DNA from: Multifurca ochricompacta
Taxonomy: Eukaryota; Basidiomycota; Agaricomycetes; Russulales; Russulaceae
DNA: 64,000 bases
Direction of reading: 5' to 3'
Assembly (NCBI GenBank): GCA_022496185.1
Contig: WTXG01000106.1
Coordinates: 1 to 64,000 of the forward strand
This document shows positions 10,909-21,000 of the stretch, piece after piece (position 1 is the stretch's first letter; every line of letters starts with the position of its first letter). A model generated the notes under the pieces. It was not told the origin of the DNA, ran no database searches, and saw only the letters and a list, made by a program, of their open reading frames with translations. A program made the translations under genes and the position numbers.

Positions 10909-11500
10909 TGTTACAATCCCTGCCGAGCAACCCCGTTTTCTTCACCCTTCCCAACGACGACCCCTCCTTACCACCCACCCTACACTTCATGATCACATCC
11001 CATCCTGGGATCCATCACGTGCTCTCCTCCCGTCCCCGTGACCTCCGTTGTACTTGTTGACCTATTGTTTACCTATGCTTGACCCTTATCTTGTTATCTC
11101 TTATCCCTTTATCTTTACGACCGGACACTTACTTAATACCCTATCAGAAGCCAGGCTTTACACCCTCCGCTTTCGTATATTTGGGCCCACCTGACTCCGT
11201 TATCCTTATCTCATTGACACCCATTTACTTACGTATATAAGTCCGCTGTAGCTACCTTGTAGACCTCAGACTCGACTTATTGAATACATCGGTGCCTGTC
11301 TTCCGGACATCCCCTTGGAACTCTTGACTTGTTCATCTCAGTGCTTCTGGCACTTCCCGCTCAACATCGTCTCAAGGCGCAGCCCTTCTGACTTTGACTC
11401 ATCCCACCCAAACTCCAAGGAGCCTTATTGGTTCCTTACCTGAACTCGCAGACCGAGCTGTCACACAAGTCATGTGGAACGTCCCGCATCGGACGTAACA
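10909..11500 (+). repeat. 3' LTR of Gypsy A1
   Basis: Starts TGTTACAATCCC after a polypurine tract (AGAAGGGGGGG) and ends GGACGTAACA, followed by the GAAGG duplication. TATATAA at 11234-11240; the inferred transcript start AGACTCGACTT (11268-11278) exactly complements the A1 priming site. Confidence 0.93.
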
Positions 11501-11894
11501 GAAGGTGCCTGCCCCCCCAATTTCCAAGTAATCACCAGCTCACCAGTGGATATGAAGATCTTTGGTCGGACAGGCAAACTGGTTAAAGGCACCCTAATGA
11601 AGTCCTCAGAGGCAGTTTGGTGGGTTGTGGCAAACTGTTCATTTATATGGATTAGTCCATTATATGCGGTTTGGCCCCCTGCCCTGTCTATGGGCCCTGA
11701 GGATGGTCACTCCACCCTCTGGCATTTCTCACTGCAAAAGGACTTTGTGGACAAAGCTCAGGTTGTCCTCAATGGATTGGTGGCTGGAAATGGACAACTC
11801 AAAGGGGCATTCTTTTGTGCAGTATGTTCAGATCTGTCCCACTTGAATTATAAGTTGCTAATAAATATCTTGGTTAGATCTCGAAGGAAGGAAC
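11501..11894 (+). pseudogene. Unknown coding remnant, part 2
   Basis: This resumes the frame interrupted at 2331, after one copy of the duplication GAAGG, joining LITQMFEG to ACPPNFQVITSS. The frame stays open for about 130 codons and looks like genuine protein (FGRTGKLVKGTLMK, then GHSTLWHFSLQKDF and VVLNGLVAGNGQLKG). It is cut at 11894 by a solo LTR and resumes at 12587, with a frameshift. I do not recognise the domain. Together the three parts describe one former ORF broken by at least two dated insertions and perhaps ended by a third at 12803. Confidence 0.5.
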
Positions 11895-12581
11895 TGTCAC
11901 AGCCAGGTCTCTGCTGTGTCAAGGTCATTCAAGTCACTGTTCCCCAAGATATAGAGTGCACACAAAGTCAAGTCAAGACTGTCAAGGGCAAGTTGATTCA
12001 AGGGTGTCAAGGCAAACTACAAAGAGCTGTGGTCAAGGGCAAGTTGATTCAGATGTCAAAGTGAACTACAAAGAGCTGCGGTCAAGGTTCAAGGCCCACA
12101 AGATCCAAGAGGGGCATGTGTGCGAGCAGGGAGTTGAAGCAGTGGCAATAGGCCCTGCTGGAAGTCTGGGGAGAGGGCTTCCTAAGTCGCAGCTTAGGAA
12201 GTTCAAGAGGATTTCTGGTGAAGAATAGTAGACCTGTATTGAATACAAGAGAACAGACTTAAGGTCTGTCTCTGTAATGTAGCAGTTTAAATACATCTTG
12301 AGATAGGCACATCAGTAAATGTAAGTTAATCAGAATGTTCCAGTAAGTGTCCACATGTGCCAGGGGTTATGCCCTGAACTGAGATAGAACAAAGTGGGAG
12401 GGGTTGCACCCACTGCAGAGAAACCATATGGTGCAGTCAAGGGATCAGATCATAAGTGTTACCAATGGAAATTTGTCACAAACACATCACAGACCGTCAC
12501 ATTCAAACCGTCACAGCTCCTGTCACATGACTTGAAGGCAGAGATTGGAACAGGCATCAAACACGAATCAGAATTGTCACA
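11895..12581 (+). repeat. Solo LTR of family F (F1)
   Basis: A 687-bp sequence TGTCACAGCCAGG...TTGTCACA is flanked by a perfect 5-bp duplication GGAAC (11890-11894 and 12582-12586). Related copies occur at 27554, 27858 and 60520. No internal region or partner LTR is present, so it is a solo LTR left by recombination. It contains short direct repeats of an AAGGGCAAGTTGATTCA segment. Confidence 0.88.
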
Positions 12582-12586
12582 GGAAC

Positions 12587-12802
12587 AGTTATCAAGGGTT
12601 CTTGGTACCTCTGCCTTCAGGATGCCAACGGTAACCCCATTGCTTCTCCCAATACCATTACTGAGTGGTTGAAGGAGAAAACTTCAAATTGGATTATAAA
12701 GGACTTGGTTTGGTATGCTCTCCGGTGTGCCATTTGTTGGCAAGGGCACCCTTGCTGCAAGGTCAAAGACCATGCAGCTGCAAAGTGCCTGCTGTTGGCA
12801 GC
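12587..12802 (+). pseudogene. Unknown coding remnant, part 3
   Basis: After the solo LTR a clear coding frame continues (GSWYLCLQDANGNPIASP, then WLKEKTSNWIIKDLVWYALR), ending in a cysteine/histidine-rich segment (CAICWQGHPCCKVKDHAAAKC) that could be a small metal-binding region. It is shifted one frame relative to part 2. It stops where another LTR begins (TGTCATGAACTG at 12803), so the natural C terminus is missing. The family is not recognised. Confidence 0.45.
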
Positions 12803-13300
12803 TGTCATGAACTGACACCCTAGAAGACCTCCTGACCCCCCAGAAATCCCCAGATGCTCCCAGAGACCTTGTAGAACCCTCAGAGATGAAGATAACCCTA
12901 GATTAAGACCAGAGAAGGGCCGGTCTGGACCAGGGCCAGACTCCTGCCAAATTGGAGACCTGTGGGAAGAGTACTAACAGAACCCCACAATGCCTAAACA
13001 GCAGTCCACAAACTGCAGACTGCAGACTGCAGATTTCTAAGCCCAAAAGTGGGGCTATTCTCATTGGTGGATCAGTAGGGAGTTAAAGTGAAGTTAACCT
13101 CCCCTAAAGTGGTGCACAGACCAAAGTCCTGGTTGTAATTATGTATATAAACCCTTTGGGAATAGAATGGACAGCTCCAGACTGTCCACTTGTGATCTGG
13201 TACCTTATTGCCTAGGAGATTAGCCCCACCTTGTGGAAGGCTTCTCACCCCTTGTCCTTGAGCTGTTTGCTTTGTCTCCCTGCACTTTCACCCTCACTCT
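12803..13300 (+). repeat. LTR of family C (C1), 3' end lost
   Basis: Starts TGTCATGAACTGACACCC and is about 98% the same as 33478-33765. A TATA box (ATGTATATAAACC) lies near 13140. No matching target duplication is found, because the right end runs into a palindromic fragment of a B-family LTR at 13301. Confidence 0.7.
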
Positions 13301-13348
13301 TGTAATGGGTGATGCTCCGTGTACACTTAGTAAGCATCACCCGTTACA
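13301..13348. repeat. 48-bp foldback made of two B-LTR ends
   Basis: The first 34 bases are the reverse complement of the last 34 bases of the B LTR (TGTAATGGGTGATG...), and the last 14 are the same LTR end in forward orientation (CATCACCCGTTACA). The result is a 14-bp stem with a 20-base loop. It stands where the 5' LTR of B1 should be. Confidence 0.8.
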
Positions 13349-13350
13349 TT

Positions 13351-13360
13351 AGGACAAGAT
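13351..13360 (+). promoter_or_regulatory. Primer-binding site, self-priming type (B1)
   Basis: AGGACAAGAT lies two bases after the LTR end. Its complement ATCTTGTCCT occurs in the B LTR 34 bases after the TATA box (22114-22123 in the 3' LTR), the expected 5' end of the RNA. Confidence 0.7.
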
Positions 13361-14034
13361 TGTATCCTACGTGTCCTCCCAGTTTCAGGCCAGCACTTTA
13401 AACCTTTTTTTACAGCAGTAGTAGTGTTTCCACTAGTCTTAGTTACAACCCCTGGGGTCGGAGGCCTGATCAGACAGTAGCTGAGTTGAGCCAATAATTC
13501 ATAGCCGAGGTGGTGATCAGAGATATACCCGAGTAGTGGTTATCCTGGTTGCTTGGTCATTCCAAACTCGAGTTGTTGTGTTTACATGCGCTTGGGGATC
13601 ATCTGTGCCGGATCTCCTACCAAGGAGTGTAAAACTGGGCAGAGCTGAGGGGGCCCCGGGAAACCGGTGACGAACTCAGAGAGACATCTGTCAGAACCAA
13701 TTTCAGAGCACTTGGGCATGTGTCCCTTGTGTGAGAGGCAGCCAATAGGTCGAGGAGACTGCGGCAGACAGCCTTGGGCTCTGTAACTTCCCATATCATT
13801 TTTCCTGGTGCTTGTCATTACCGCCGGAGCTTGGCTAGTGCACTCTTGTGTGCATTAGTATTCGCCTCTTTGGTTGACACACCCTTCCATCCTGTGCTTA
13901 GCGTTGCGCGGCACTTGTAACATCGAAACACACCAAAACTATGAAGCTTCTGGTCCAGCAGACCAGCTTCCATACCTTTTTCACAATGCTGCGCATTCCG
14001 TGGGTTGACCATATCATCCAGCGCGCTTGAGAGC

Positions 14035-14567
14035 ATGTCCAACAACTTTGAAGGAGAGGAAGAAACATTTTAACGCCACCGCTTCCTATTCAGGAGCAGC
14101 AGCATCAGGAAGACGTGACTGCGGAGAACATTCTTCCGCAACACCCCGACTTCCCTTTTACATCCAACAACCTTCCCTCGACAATCTCCTTCGATCTCGC
14201 ATATCACTACCATTGGGATAACACCCAAGAAGAACATTTTGCCACACCTGCCTCTTCTACTATAGAAGGATCAGAAGGTGCTCTCTCCACTTCCCCTACT
14301 CTCTGCGAAGCCAACAACATTGTTGAAGAAAGCTTTGAGGATGAACAGGACATTTATATTTACCACGACAGACTGGTGCACAACTGGTTAAACGAAATAA
14401 CCGAGCGTTTACACCACCACCCGTCTGCCGAGGCCGAGCTTAGAGAGCTTTTTGGCAACTGGTATCTCCCCGGTACAGAAGTAATGGTCACAGACCTCGT
14501 CGCACACGCTGCTGAGTGGGAAGAAGAAGAAGAACCCGAGTCAGAATTAGAATATCTGACCGACTGA
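14035..14567 (+). CDS. ORF0 of Gypsy B1, acidic protein upstream of gag
   Basis: About 170 codons open before gag, in the same frame as gag and separated from it by one TGA (14565-14567). The product is acidic, with a conserved block (NWLNEITERLHHHPSAEAEL, then LFGNWYLPGTEV) and a Glu-rich end. The only nearby ATG (14035, MSNNFEGEEETF) is in the next frame and stops at TTT TAA, where ORF0 is open in the -1 frame. B-2 keeps every one of these features. By position it resembles the N-terminal domain that family D fuses to gag. It may be a gag N-terminal domain reached by frameshifting and read through the TGA; function unknown. Confidence 0.6.
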
Positions 14568-14570
14568 ACG

Positions 14571-16106
14571 GTGGCTTCTAGAAGTTCTAGAACACCCAAC
14601 CCTCCATACTCCCGCTCTGCTAGACCCTCTCGATTACCTAGCCGAGCACCATTGCCTATAGAAAATTTAATCTCCCTTGCAATCGAGGCAGAACTAGAAG
14701 AGCAACAGTTTATCAGGAATTTAGCTTCCCAGCTATCTGACGAATTACTCCGTCAAGCTGGTGTACCTGATATTACTTCTTCTACTTCCACTCCTTCCGA
14801 TTCCAGCACTCCTACTCGTCGCGACACTCCTCCAGCCAGACAGAATAGTCCTACTAGTCCTATGGCTAGCACCGCTCCCACAACTGGGCCCAGTGGACCC
14901 AGTACCAATCCCCCGCCGCCAGCGCAGACCCCGCTTACAATGACACTGGCAGAGCTTCGTAATATGATGGGCGCCATGATGGCCACCATCACACAGCTCT
15001 CAGCAGACGTCCAAGTAGTGGTCCAGCAGCTTGGACAGCCAACCCCTCCCCAGACAGTCGGCTCCGGAAAAGATTCTTCTGTTGCTCAATCCGCTTCCTG
15101 GGATGGAAAGGGAAATTCGGCTGATGCCAGGCACTTCCTGGCTGCATTCCATAATTGGGGATGGAACCAAAAGTGGAACTTGAACGACTATGACCCCACG
15201 ACAACCAACTGGTCCAAGAGGGATGCAGATTGGATCTTGGCAGTCGTAAATTTAATGACTGGAGACGCACGAACGTGGGCTCTGCCGCATTTGGAGCAAT
15301 TAAAAAACGGAGTTATTCCCTTTTCAGCGAATTGGGGTAACTTCGAACAGGCATTCACTTCGCGGTTTATACCGCACGACATTGGAGAAGCAGCGCGGTC
15401 AGCGCTGAAGAAAATCCAACAAGGACGCCACAGCGTGGCAGAATACAAAGCTCACTTCAACGAGCATTCACCTCAAACCGGATGGTCAGACCGTGACATT
15501 TTCAATCAGTTCTACGATGGCCTTTCTGGCAAAATCAAAGACACCTTGGCCATTATGCCAGTGCAACCCACAGATATGCAGACACTCTTCATGTCTGCTC
15601 AGCTAATTGACCAAAGATTACGCCGAAGAGAAGCAGAAAAGAAGGGAGAAGTTCTCCCTGAACCAACCCAGCACCGAAAAGACCCCAATGCTATGGAGAT
15701 CGATGCCTCCAAACAGCAACAAACAGGGTCTGGAAGGAAAAGCTTTTACGATTACAAAGCTGCCTTTAAAGGAAAGTGCATGGGATGTGGAAGCAGTGCC
15801 CACACTTGGGCGAACGGCAACCACAAAGAGCAAATCTGCAATCACTGTGGAAAGAAAGGGCATATTGCCACAGGTTGTTACCAAAAATGGGCTGGAAAGC
15901 CCAAAGCAGCAAAAGTCACTGGCTCTGATAGCCAGGCATCTGCAGCTCCTCAAGCTGCCACAGCAAGCACCCAGCCTACCCAGGCTGCTAATGCTAGCTC
16001 GACCTCCAAAAAGGGTAACGCGCCCGCCAATAGCGATAGCTCAGAGCTCCTGAAGCAGGTGGCCGACCTTAAGGCCCAAATCGAAGCTCTGAAGGCAAGT
16101 TTTTAG
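14571..16106 (+). CDS. gag: gag of Gypsy B1
   Basis: Intact 511-codon frame. A Ser/Pro/Arg-rich N terminus is followed by a Thr/Pro linker (residues 60-120), the retrotransposon gag core (about residues 175-350), a DPNAMEID motif, and zinc binding near the C terminus: a C-rich half (CMGCGSSAHTW) and a classic CCHC knuckle CNHCGKKGHIATGC (about 15838-15879), ending in a short coiled coil. The frame opens GTG GCT TCT; no ATG occurs near the start in frame, so initiation or read-through from ORF0 is unresolved. It ends AGT TTT TAG, overlapping pol in the -1 frame. Confidence 0.92.
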   Translation: MASRSSRTPNPPYSRSARPSRLPSRAPLPIENLISLAIEAELEEQQFIRNLASQLSDELLRQAGVPDITSSTSTPSDSSTPTRRDTPPARQNSPTSPMASTAPTTGPSGPSTNPPPPAQTPLTMTLAELRNMMGAMMATITQLSADVQVVVQQLGQPTPPQTVGSGKDSSVAQSASWDGKGNSADARHFLAAFHNWGWNQKWNLNDYDPTTTNWSKRDADWILAVVNLMTGDARTWALPHLEQLKNGVIPFSANWGNFEQAFTSRFIPHDIGEAARSALKKIQQGRHSVAEYKAHFNEHSPQTGWSDRDIFNQFYDGLSGKIKDTLAIMPVQPTDMQTLFMSAQLIDQRLRRREAEKKGEVLPEPTQHRKDPNAMEIDASKQQQTGSGRKSFYDYKAAFKGKCMGCGSSAHTWANGNHKEQICNHCGKKGHIATGCYQKWAGKPKAAKVTGSDSQASAAPQAATASTQPTQAANASSTSKKGNAPANSDSSELLKQVADLKAQIEALKASF

Positions 16107-16505
16107 TGGCTTCTTCGGATGTAGCCGCAACCGAAGAAGCGGATATATGTGCTGTTTCTGAGACTGACTCAGATGACTCGATCATATTTACATCTGCTTG
16201 TGAGATGAACAATAGTATTAGTGCTTCCTCTCATGTCCGTAGTAGGGTTCGTTTCTTACTTGATAAAATTGAAAAAGAAGAAAAAATCGATTCCTGCACG
16301 TTACCAGTAATTAATAAATACGATCAGCATTTCCATATTTACGTCACTCTCGAAGGACGAAACAAAAGCACCACTGTAGCGGCTATGATAGATTCAGGAG
16401 CAACAGCCATGTTCCTGGACTATAAGTTTGCCACCCAAAAGAAGATGCTTCTAGAACCATTGGAAACCCCGATCCGAGTACACAATATCGATGGCAGTCA
16501 TAATA

Positions 16506-18099
16506 CAGTGGGTCAAAAAACTGTCCCAATGTTTGCACCATTTCTAGTATTCACTCTATAGCACCTCAGCATTTATGACTCTGGTTATGGTGTGGCTGTA
16601 TGTCTGAAAGCCCTGCTTCCTGGCTACCATGCCCAATTTGGATCAAAGAGATTGACCATGATATAAGCATTTTATGATCAAATCAAATCAATCAATCATC
16701 GGGACGGTTTTTTGACCCACATTTTAAATCCACTATCTGCCCAATTACTCCTTTTTTTCACCCCTTTTTGCCTTGGTAACTCCTTGAATCCTTTTAGTCA
16801 TCCTTTCTATAACCTTTTGCCATCATTCTGGTGCATTTTTATTCCACTCCTCCACCACCCTCTCCCACAACTCAGGTATCCCCTTGACTGGTTAAGAACC
16901 TTCTTCAGATCCACCCAGAGGTGTCCAATGGGGCTAATATTTCAAGGGATTGGGCTATCCATACCAGGCTTCAATATTCCTGTCTTAAAACTGCTGGCTT
17001 GCCTTCTTGGAATTGTGTTTTGGGTCATTGTCCCACTGAAACATGGTTTCACCCTCCACCATTTCTTACTTTTCAAACCTTTCCACCACTCCGCCATCCA
17101 AAATATCACAGTACTGGCATGGATTCATGATCCCCTAAACCCCTGTAAGCATTCCTAGTCCATTCCACCCCATACAAGACCAATACCATAAGTTCTTCCT
17201 CCTCCATGCTTGACTGTCAGGGTGGTGGTTCTGTCAGAGGGTGGTTACCATGAAAATTGGACAGTGGATGACTGGAAAAGGATCTTGTGGTCAGGTGAGA
17301 CTATAATGAACAGAATTGGTTCAGACAGAAGGAGCTACACTTGGGAAAAATAAGGGAGAACCACCCTCTGACAGAGCCACCACCCTGACAGTCAAGCATG
17401 GAGGAGGAAGAACTTATGGTATTGGTCTTGTATGGGGTGGAATGGACTAGGAATGCTTACAGGGGTTTAGGGGATCATGAATCCATGCCAGTACTGTGAT
17501 ATTTTGGATGGCGGAGTGGTGGAAAGGTTTGAAAAGTAAGAAATGGTGGAGGGTGAAACCATGTTTCAGTGGGACAATGACCCAAAACACAATTCCAAGA
17601 AGGCAAGCCAGCAGTTTTAAGACAGGAATATTGAAGCCTGGTATGGATAGCCCAATCCCTTGAAATATTAGCCCCATTGGACACCTCTGGGTGGATCTGA
17701 AGAAGGTTCTTAACCAGTCAAGGGGATACCTGAGTTGTGGGAGAGGGTGGTGGAGGAGTGGAATAAAAATGCACCAGAATGATGGCAAAAGGTTATAGAA
17801 AGGATGACTAAAAGGATTCAAGGAGTTACCAAGGCAAAAAGGGGTGAAAAAAAGGAGTAATTGGGCAGATAGTGGATTTAAAATGTGGGTCAAAAAACCG
17901 TCCCGATGATTGATTGATTTGATTTGATCATAAAATGCTTATATCATGGTCAATCTCTTTGATCCAAATTGGGCATGGTAGCCAGGAAGCAGGGCTTTCA
18001 GACATACAGCCACACCATAACCAGAGTCATAAATGCTGAGGTGCTATAGAGTGAATACTAGAAATGGTGCAAACATTGGGACGGTTTTTTGACCCACTG
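16506..18099. mobile_element. Snap-back Tc1/mariner element
   Basis: A 1,594-bp insertion is flanked by TA duplications (16504-16505, 18100-18101). Its ends read CAGTGGGTCAAAAAAC and the complement. The element is a near-perfect palindrome: arms 16506-17246 and 17359-18099 (741 bp each) around a 112-bp centre. Each arm holds a second, oppositely oriented copy of the terminal motif about 190 bp inside (GGGACGGTTTTTTGACCC, 16699 and its mirror), resembling the IR/DR ends of Tc1-type transposons. B-2 has the empty site. The right half encodes the C-terminal part of a Tc1 transposase; the N-terminal half is absent. Confidence 0.9.
17262..17830 (+). pseudogene. Tc1-type transposase remnant (C-terminal half)
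   Basis: Read with frameshifts, the centre and right arm give DWKRILWSGETIMNRIGSD, a SHHPDSQAW/KHGGG-like stretch, QWDNDPKHNSKKA and PIGHLWVDLKKVL. These align with the DDE catalytic core of Tc1 transposases, whose usual motifs are SDE, DNDPKH and PIEHLW. The first catalytic Asp is Gly (17294) and the last Glu is Gly, so the enzyme is dead; multiple stops confirm it. The left arm carries the same sequence inverted, which creates two identical 148-codon antisense frames (16712-17158, 17447-17893) that are not genes. Confidence 0.8.
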
Positions 18100-21000
18100 T
18101 ATAGCCGGAGATATTACCCACACAGTTACCCTTTTAGTCACTATAGGGTCAAGGGTAGAAAAACACCGATTCCTGGTCACAAGTCTAGGACCAGAAAAGG
18201 TCATACTCGGACTTCCATGGTTAAAATACAGCAACCCTTCTATTAATTGGGAAAGGGGCGAAGTCACCCTGCAAGACTCCACTGAGAAAGACATCCTCAT
18301 GGAGGACGAAAGCGACTGGTTTGCAGGAGTAGAGCAAATATCGGCAAACAGATTAGAATGCCGACAATTTGTAAAAGACGGAGTCTTGGACTGTACCACC
18401 GATGAGTTATGGTGTTGTGCAGGCTTCACTTATTCACAAGAAGCCTATGCAAAAGATTACCTAACTCGTACGGAAGGAAAATCTTTTGAAGATTTGGTAC
18501 CTCCACCATATAGAGACTTCGCACGGGTCTTCTCAGAAGAAGAATCCCAAAGACTCCCTCAGCACCAACCATGGGACCATACCATAGACATTGTGCCCGG
18601 GTCGAAGACCCAATGGAAAGCCAAAGTCTATCCCATGTCACCAAATGAGCAAGTAGAACTGGACAAGTTTCTGGAAGAGCATCTCCAGAAAGGGTATATC
18701 ATACCATCTAAATCTCTGATGGCGGTACCTGTATTCTTCATAAAGAAAAAGGATGGGAAAATCCATCTCATCCAAGACTACAGACCTTTGAATGATATTA
18801 CTGTCAAAAATAAATATCCACTTCCACTTGCAGTCGACATTATCAATTGACTTAAGGGTGCAAAAATCTTTACCAAAATGGATGTACGATGGGGATATCA
18901 TAACATCCAGATAAAGGAAGGAGACGAATACAAGGCGGCATTTTCCACCAACTGTGGTCTCTTTGAGCCACGTGTAATGTATTTTGGATTAACAAATAGC
19001 CCCGCCACCTTCCAAGGATTTATGAATTCCATCTTCTCCAACATGATCGCAAAAGGGGAAGTCGCTGTATATATGGACGACATCTTAGTCTTCTCACCAA
19101 ATATAGAGAAACATAGAAAAGATGTCAGAGAAGTCCTAAAGCAACTAGAGGAGTACGACCTCTACTTGAAGCCCCAGAAATGCGACTTCGATAAAGATCA
19201 CATGGAGTACCTTGGACTTATTATATCTGAGGAACACGTCAGGATGGACCCTGGGAAGGTCCAGGTGGTCAGAGACTGGCAAACACCGAAAACCCTAAAA
19301 GAAGTCCACGCCTTTATTGGCTTTGCCAATTTTTATAGACGCTTTATACAAGGGTTCTCAATCATCGCCAGACCACTTCATGACCTGACAAAGAAAAATC
19401 AACCCTGGCAGTGGGAAAGACCACAGCAAGAAGCTTTCGACACCTTAAAGAGGAAATTCATTCAGATGCCTATCTTGGCAATCTACAATCCTGATCTCCC
19501 AACCCGGGTCGAAACAGATGCTTCGGGATTTGCCACTGGAGGCATATTATCCCAAAAACACACCGATGGCCTTTGGCACCCTATCGCCTTCCAATCGCAG
19601 TCAATGTCGGAAGCAGAAAGAAATTATGAAATATACGATAGGGAAATGCTCGGCATAATCCGTGCCCTAGAAGACTGGCGCCACTTCTTGGAAGGGCTTC
19701 TCCAGTTCGAGATAGTAACAGATCACAAGAATATTGAATGGTGGAGATCCATGCGAGACCTCACCAGACGTCAAGCACAATGGGCTCTCTACCTGAGCAG
19801 ATTCAATTTCACGATCCAATACAAAAAGGGGCACCTTATGCAAGCAGACGCCTTAAGCCGATTTTCGGCAGACCAGGTGTTAGACAATGAGGACAACAAA
19901 CAAGTCCAGGTCCTCAAGCCGGAACACTTTCTTAGTGCGGCACGGGCACATTATCGCCCACACAGTTCTCCCCTTACAGAATGCATCAAAAAGGCAGGAA
20001 GCAGGGAAGCAGAAGTCATAGAAGGATTAAAAACCCTTACCAAAACTGCTCCCAGTGCCTTAAAAGATGGCGTCAACCTTTGGGAAGAAGAAGATGGCCT
20101 AGTTTACTACAAAGGGAAACTTTATGTACCCAATGTACCGGATCTCCGAAAAGATATTATTCGGGATTGTCACGATTCGGTTACAGCTGGTCACCCTGGT
20201 AAGAACGGGACCATCGAGTTGGTATCACGCTATTATTGGTGGCCTAGAACGGCACAATATATTATGCGCTATGTCGAAGGATGCGACCGATGTCAGCGAT
20301 ATCGGATGGATAAGCACCCAGTCGCCCCTCTGCAACCACTGGAAGTTCCAGAAGGACCCTGGCAGACGATCGGAGTAGATCTGATCACAGGGCTACCTTC
20401 TTCTTCCGGAAAAGATGTGATCCTAACAATAGTGGATCATTATATGAAGCAAGTGCATCTTTTTCCAGTTACAAGTGGTATTACAGCAGATGGCGTGGGA
20501 AAAATATACTTCGACCATGTATTCCCTCTGCATGGGATCCCCAAAAGTATTGTCAGTGACAGGGGTCCCCAGTTTGCAGCAAGGACCATGCGCGCCACCT
20601 TGAAGCATTTAGGGGTGAACAGTAGTCTCACCACAGCCTATCATCCACAAGCCAATGGTATGACAGAGCGTAAAAATCAAGAAATAGAACAATATTTACA
20701 ACTCTTCATTGGCAAGAGACAGGATGACTGGATCGAGCTACTCCCCACGGCGGAGTTCGTATTAAACATGAGGAAGTCCTCAGCAACGGATCATACCCCA
20801 TTTGAATTACTCTACGGGTATACCCCGGACTTCACTATCCCCGCGGGACGTGCCACTGGCATCCCCAGCTTAGACCAATGCCTACAACAGTTACGTCTTG
20901 CCCGACGCGACGCAGAGGCAGCTATGAGGCTTAGCAAGACACGTATGACTCATGATCTCGCTCAATCAGGGCACAATTTCCCAAAGGAGGGAGATTATGT

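Larger units (their letters stand above)
2332..11500 (+). mobile_element. Ty3/Gypsy chromovirus A1, complete with both LTRs
   Basis: A full-length element is bounded by two LTRs (593 and 592 bp, both TGTTACA...TAACA) and a perfect 5-bp target duplication GAAGG (2327-2331 and 11501-11505). The order is gag, protease, RT, RNase H, integrase with chromodomain, then an extra zinc-knuckle ORF and a G-rich polypurine tract (10898-10907). The copy is dead: two TGA stops in gag, seven in pol, several frameshifts, and a hAT-like insertion in pol. The LTRs differ at about 17 positions, nearly all CpG-type transitions, so it is older than A2. It lies inside an unknown ORF. Confidence 0.95.

Noticed and set aside
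11956..12228. 90-codon ORF in solo LTR F1
   Set aside because: It reads through repeats of the LTR (AAGGGCAAGTTGATTCA) and is not kept as a frame in other F copies.
14571..16106. GTG starts taken as evidence of bacterial DNA
   Set aside because: The content is eukaryotic LTR retrotransposons with chromodomains and TATA-box LTRs; no bacterial gene or ribosome-binding site pattern was seen.
16712..17158. 148-codon ORF on + and an identical one on - (17447-17893), apparently a membrane protein pair
   Set aside because: They are antisense readings of the Tc1 transposase remnant in the two arms of a palindrome. The hydrophobic appearance comes from the complementary strand.
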